23,257 nt of DNA, from NCBI GenBank assembly GCA_029939595.1, contig JAOZSQ010000031.1, positions 1 through 23,257 on the forward strand, read 5' to 3'. A program made the position numbers and the translations under genes. Below are positions 22,577-23,257 of this stretch, in pieces; the first letter of the stretch is position 1; every line of letters begins with the position of its first letter. The notes below the pieces were generated by a model, which was not told where the DNA came from, searched no databases, and saw only the letters and a program-made list of their open reading frames with translations. This DNA comes from EX4572-165 sp002254885 (lineage in GTDB: Archaea; Thermoplasmatota; E2; DHVEG-1).

Positions 22577-23229
22577 ACCGGCCAAAAATCATAATCAATT
22601 GCGCAATGTCAGCGGATGGAAAAATAGCCCTACCAAATAAAACACAAATGCGAATTTCATCTGAATTAGATATGAAACGAGTTTATAACCTTCGAAATAG
22701 CTGTGATGCAGTTTTAGTTGGAATTGGAGCTGTACTTTCCGATGATCCAAAGTTAACCGTGAAAGAAAAATATGTAGAAACACCAAGACAACCAATTCGA
22801 ATCGTATTAGATACATATTGTAAAACACCAACAGACGCGCTTGTCGTCAATGAAAAAGCAAAAACAATTCTCTGTTGCAAAGAAAACAATGAAAAAAAGA
22901 TGTTTCAAGATAACGTTGAAATACTTATTTGCAAAACCAATCAACAAAACCATCTTGATTTACATGATGTTTTAAATAGATTAGCTCAAAAAGGGATTCA
23001 AACAATTCTAATAGAAGGTGGAGGAACAATCATTTGGAGTTTTCTTAAAGAAAGACTTGTTGATGATCTTTATGTATATATCGGTCCAATTATCATTGGA
23101 GGAAAGCAAACACCAACAATGGCAGATGGCATGGGAATAACAAATGCTGATGATGCAATACCATTAAACATAAAGAACATAGAACCCCAAGATAATGGAG
23201 TTCTCATGCATTACCAGTTAAGAGAATGA
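22573..23229 (+). CDS. arfC: 2,5-diamino-6-ribosylamino-pyrimidinone 5'-phosphate reductase
   Basis: ArfC (archaeal RIB7) reduces the ribosylamino intermediate to the ribitylamino form in riboflavin synthesis, a route that also feeds deazaflavin (F420) synthesis. It is a RibD C-terminal-type reductase. The 218-residue protein has INCAMSADGKIAL (8-20), VGIGAVLSDDPKLTV (49-63), ILIEGGGTIIWSFL (145-158) and GPIIIGGK (171-178). The ATG at 22573 overlaps the thyX stop (ATGA). An ATG four codons upstream lies inside thyX and is less likely. No deaminase domain is fused, as expected for archaea. A T-rich stretch starting about 14 bases past the stop may terminate the transcript. Confidence 0.9.
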   Translation: MNRPKIIINCAMSADGKIALPNKTQMRISSELDMKRVYNLRNSCDAVLVGIGAVLSDDPKLTVKEKYVETPRQPIRIVLDTYCKTPTDALVVNEKAKTILCCKENNEKKMFQDNVEILICKTNQQNHLDLHDVLNRLAQKGIQTILIEGGGTIIWSFLKERLVDDLYVYIGPIIIGGKQTPTMADGMGITNADDAIPLNIKNIEPQDNGVLMHYQLRE

Positions 23230-23257
23230 TATATTATTCATCTTTTTTTATTTGGAA

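Overview
The window looks like a piece of a low-GC euryarchaeal chromosome, most likely of the Thermoplasmatota (a marine or sediment MBG-D-like lineage is my best guess). This rests on gene content only. It has archaeal-type TyrRS, Trm1, THEP1 NTPase, an archaeal ArfC reductase, a HemK2-type methyltransferase, archaeosortase A and a membrane-bound-hydrogenase (Mbh)-like Mrp operon. Alongside these are exported PKD and beta-helix (NosD-like) proteins and bacterial-style folate genes. TATA-like boxes precede several transcription units.

Layout. 1-1004 is a decayed accessory edge: a frameshifted transposase remnant (minus), then a hemerythrin-like gene broken by a -1 shift at a run of six A. 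1221-2136 holds a SinR/Cas2-like small protein and an overlapping HemK2/PrmC-type methyltransferase. 2150-4571 (minus) is purB-tyrS. 4572-5321 is a long AT-rich gap with a candidate small RNA (TATA-like box, GC-richer stem, hairpin plus T-tract) and two diverged copies of a 34-bp direct repeat built from TTTCA boxes spaced about one helical turn apart. 5322-6566 is an exported beta-helix protein, closed by a hairpin shared with the convergent neighbour.

6629-10530 (minus) is a purine/folate cluster: purN, folC, a stand-alone copy of the N-terminal domain of long dihydropteroate synthases, folP, and a membrane protein. 10611-12296 (minus) is THEP1 NTPase-trm1. 12376-13812 (minus) is a secreted PKD-repeat protein with a hairpin terminator.

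13921-21733 (minus) is one nearly gap-free run of thirteen genes. The first ten encode MrpE, F, G, MbhD, MbhE, MrpB, C, D, MbhI and a NuoH/MbhM-like subunit, so this is the ion-translocating membrane arm of an Mbh/Mbs-type complex. The hydrogenase or sulfane-reductase catalytic subunits (J, K, L, N) are absent. After 25 bp come archaeosortase A, phosphatidylserine decarboxylase (PssD) and a CDP-alcohol phosphatidyltransferase (PssA), the set linked to lipid anchoring of surface proteins in haloarchaea. Divergent from this run, 21914-23229 (plus) encodes ThyX and ArfC with an ATGA overlap.

How the genes work together. purN, folC, folP and thyX fit a folate-type one-carbon metabolism. The Mrp/MbhM genes make a cation-translocating membrane module. 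artA, pssD and pssA form a surface-protein processing and lipid-anchoring module. The two exported proteins in the window could be surface or secreted cargo, but neither ends in a recognisable PGF-CTERM. The most interesting points are the Mrp-I-M operon without catalytic subunits, its close link to artA-pssD-pssA, the split DHPS domain, and the untranslated elements at 4755-5320.
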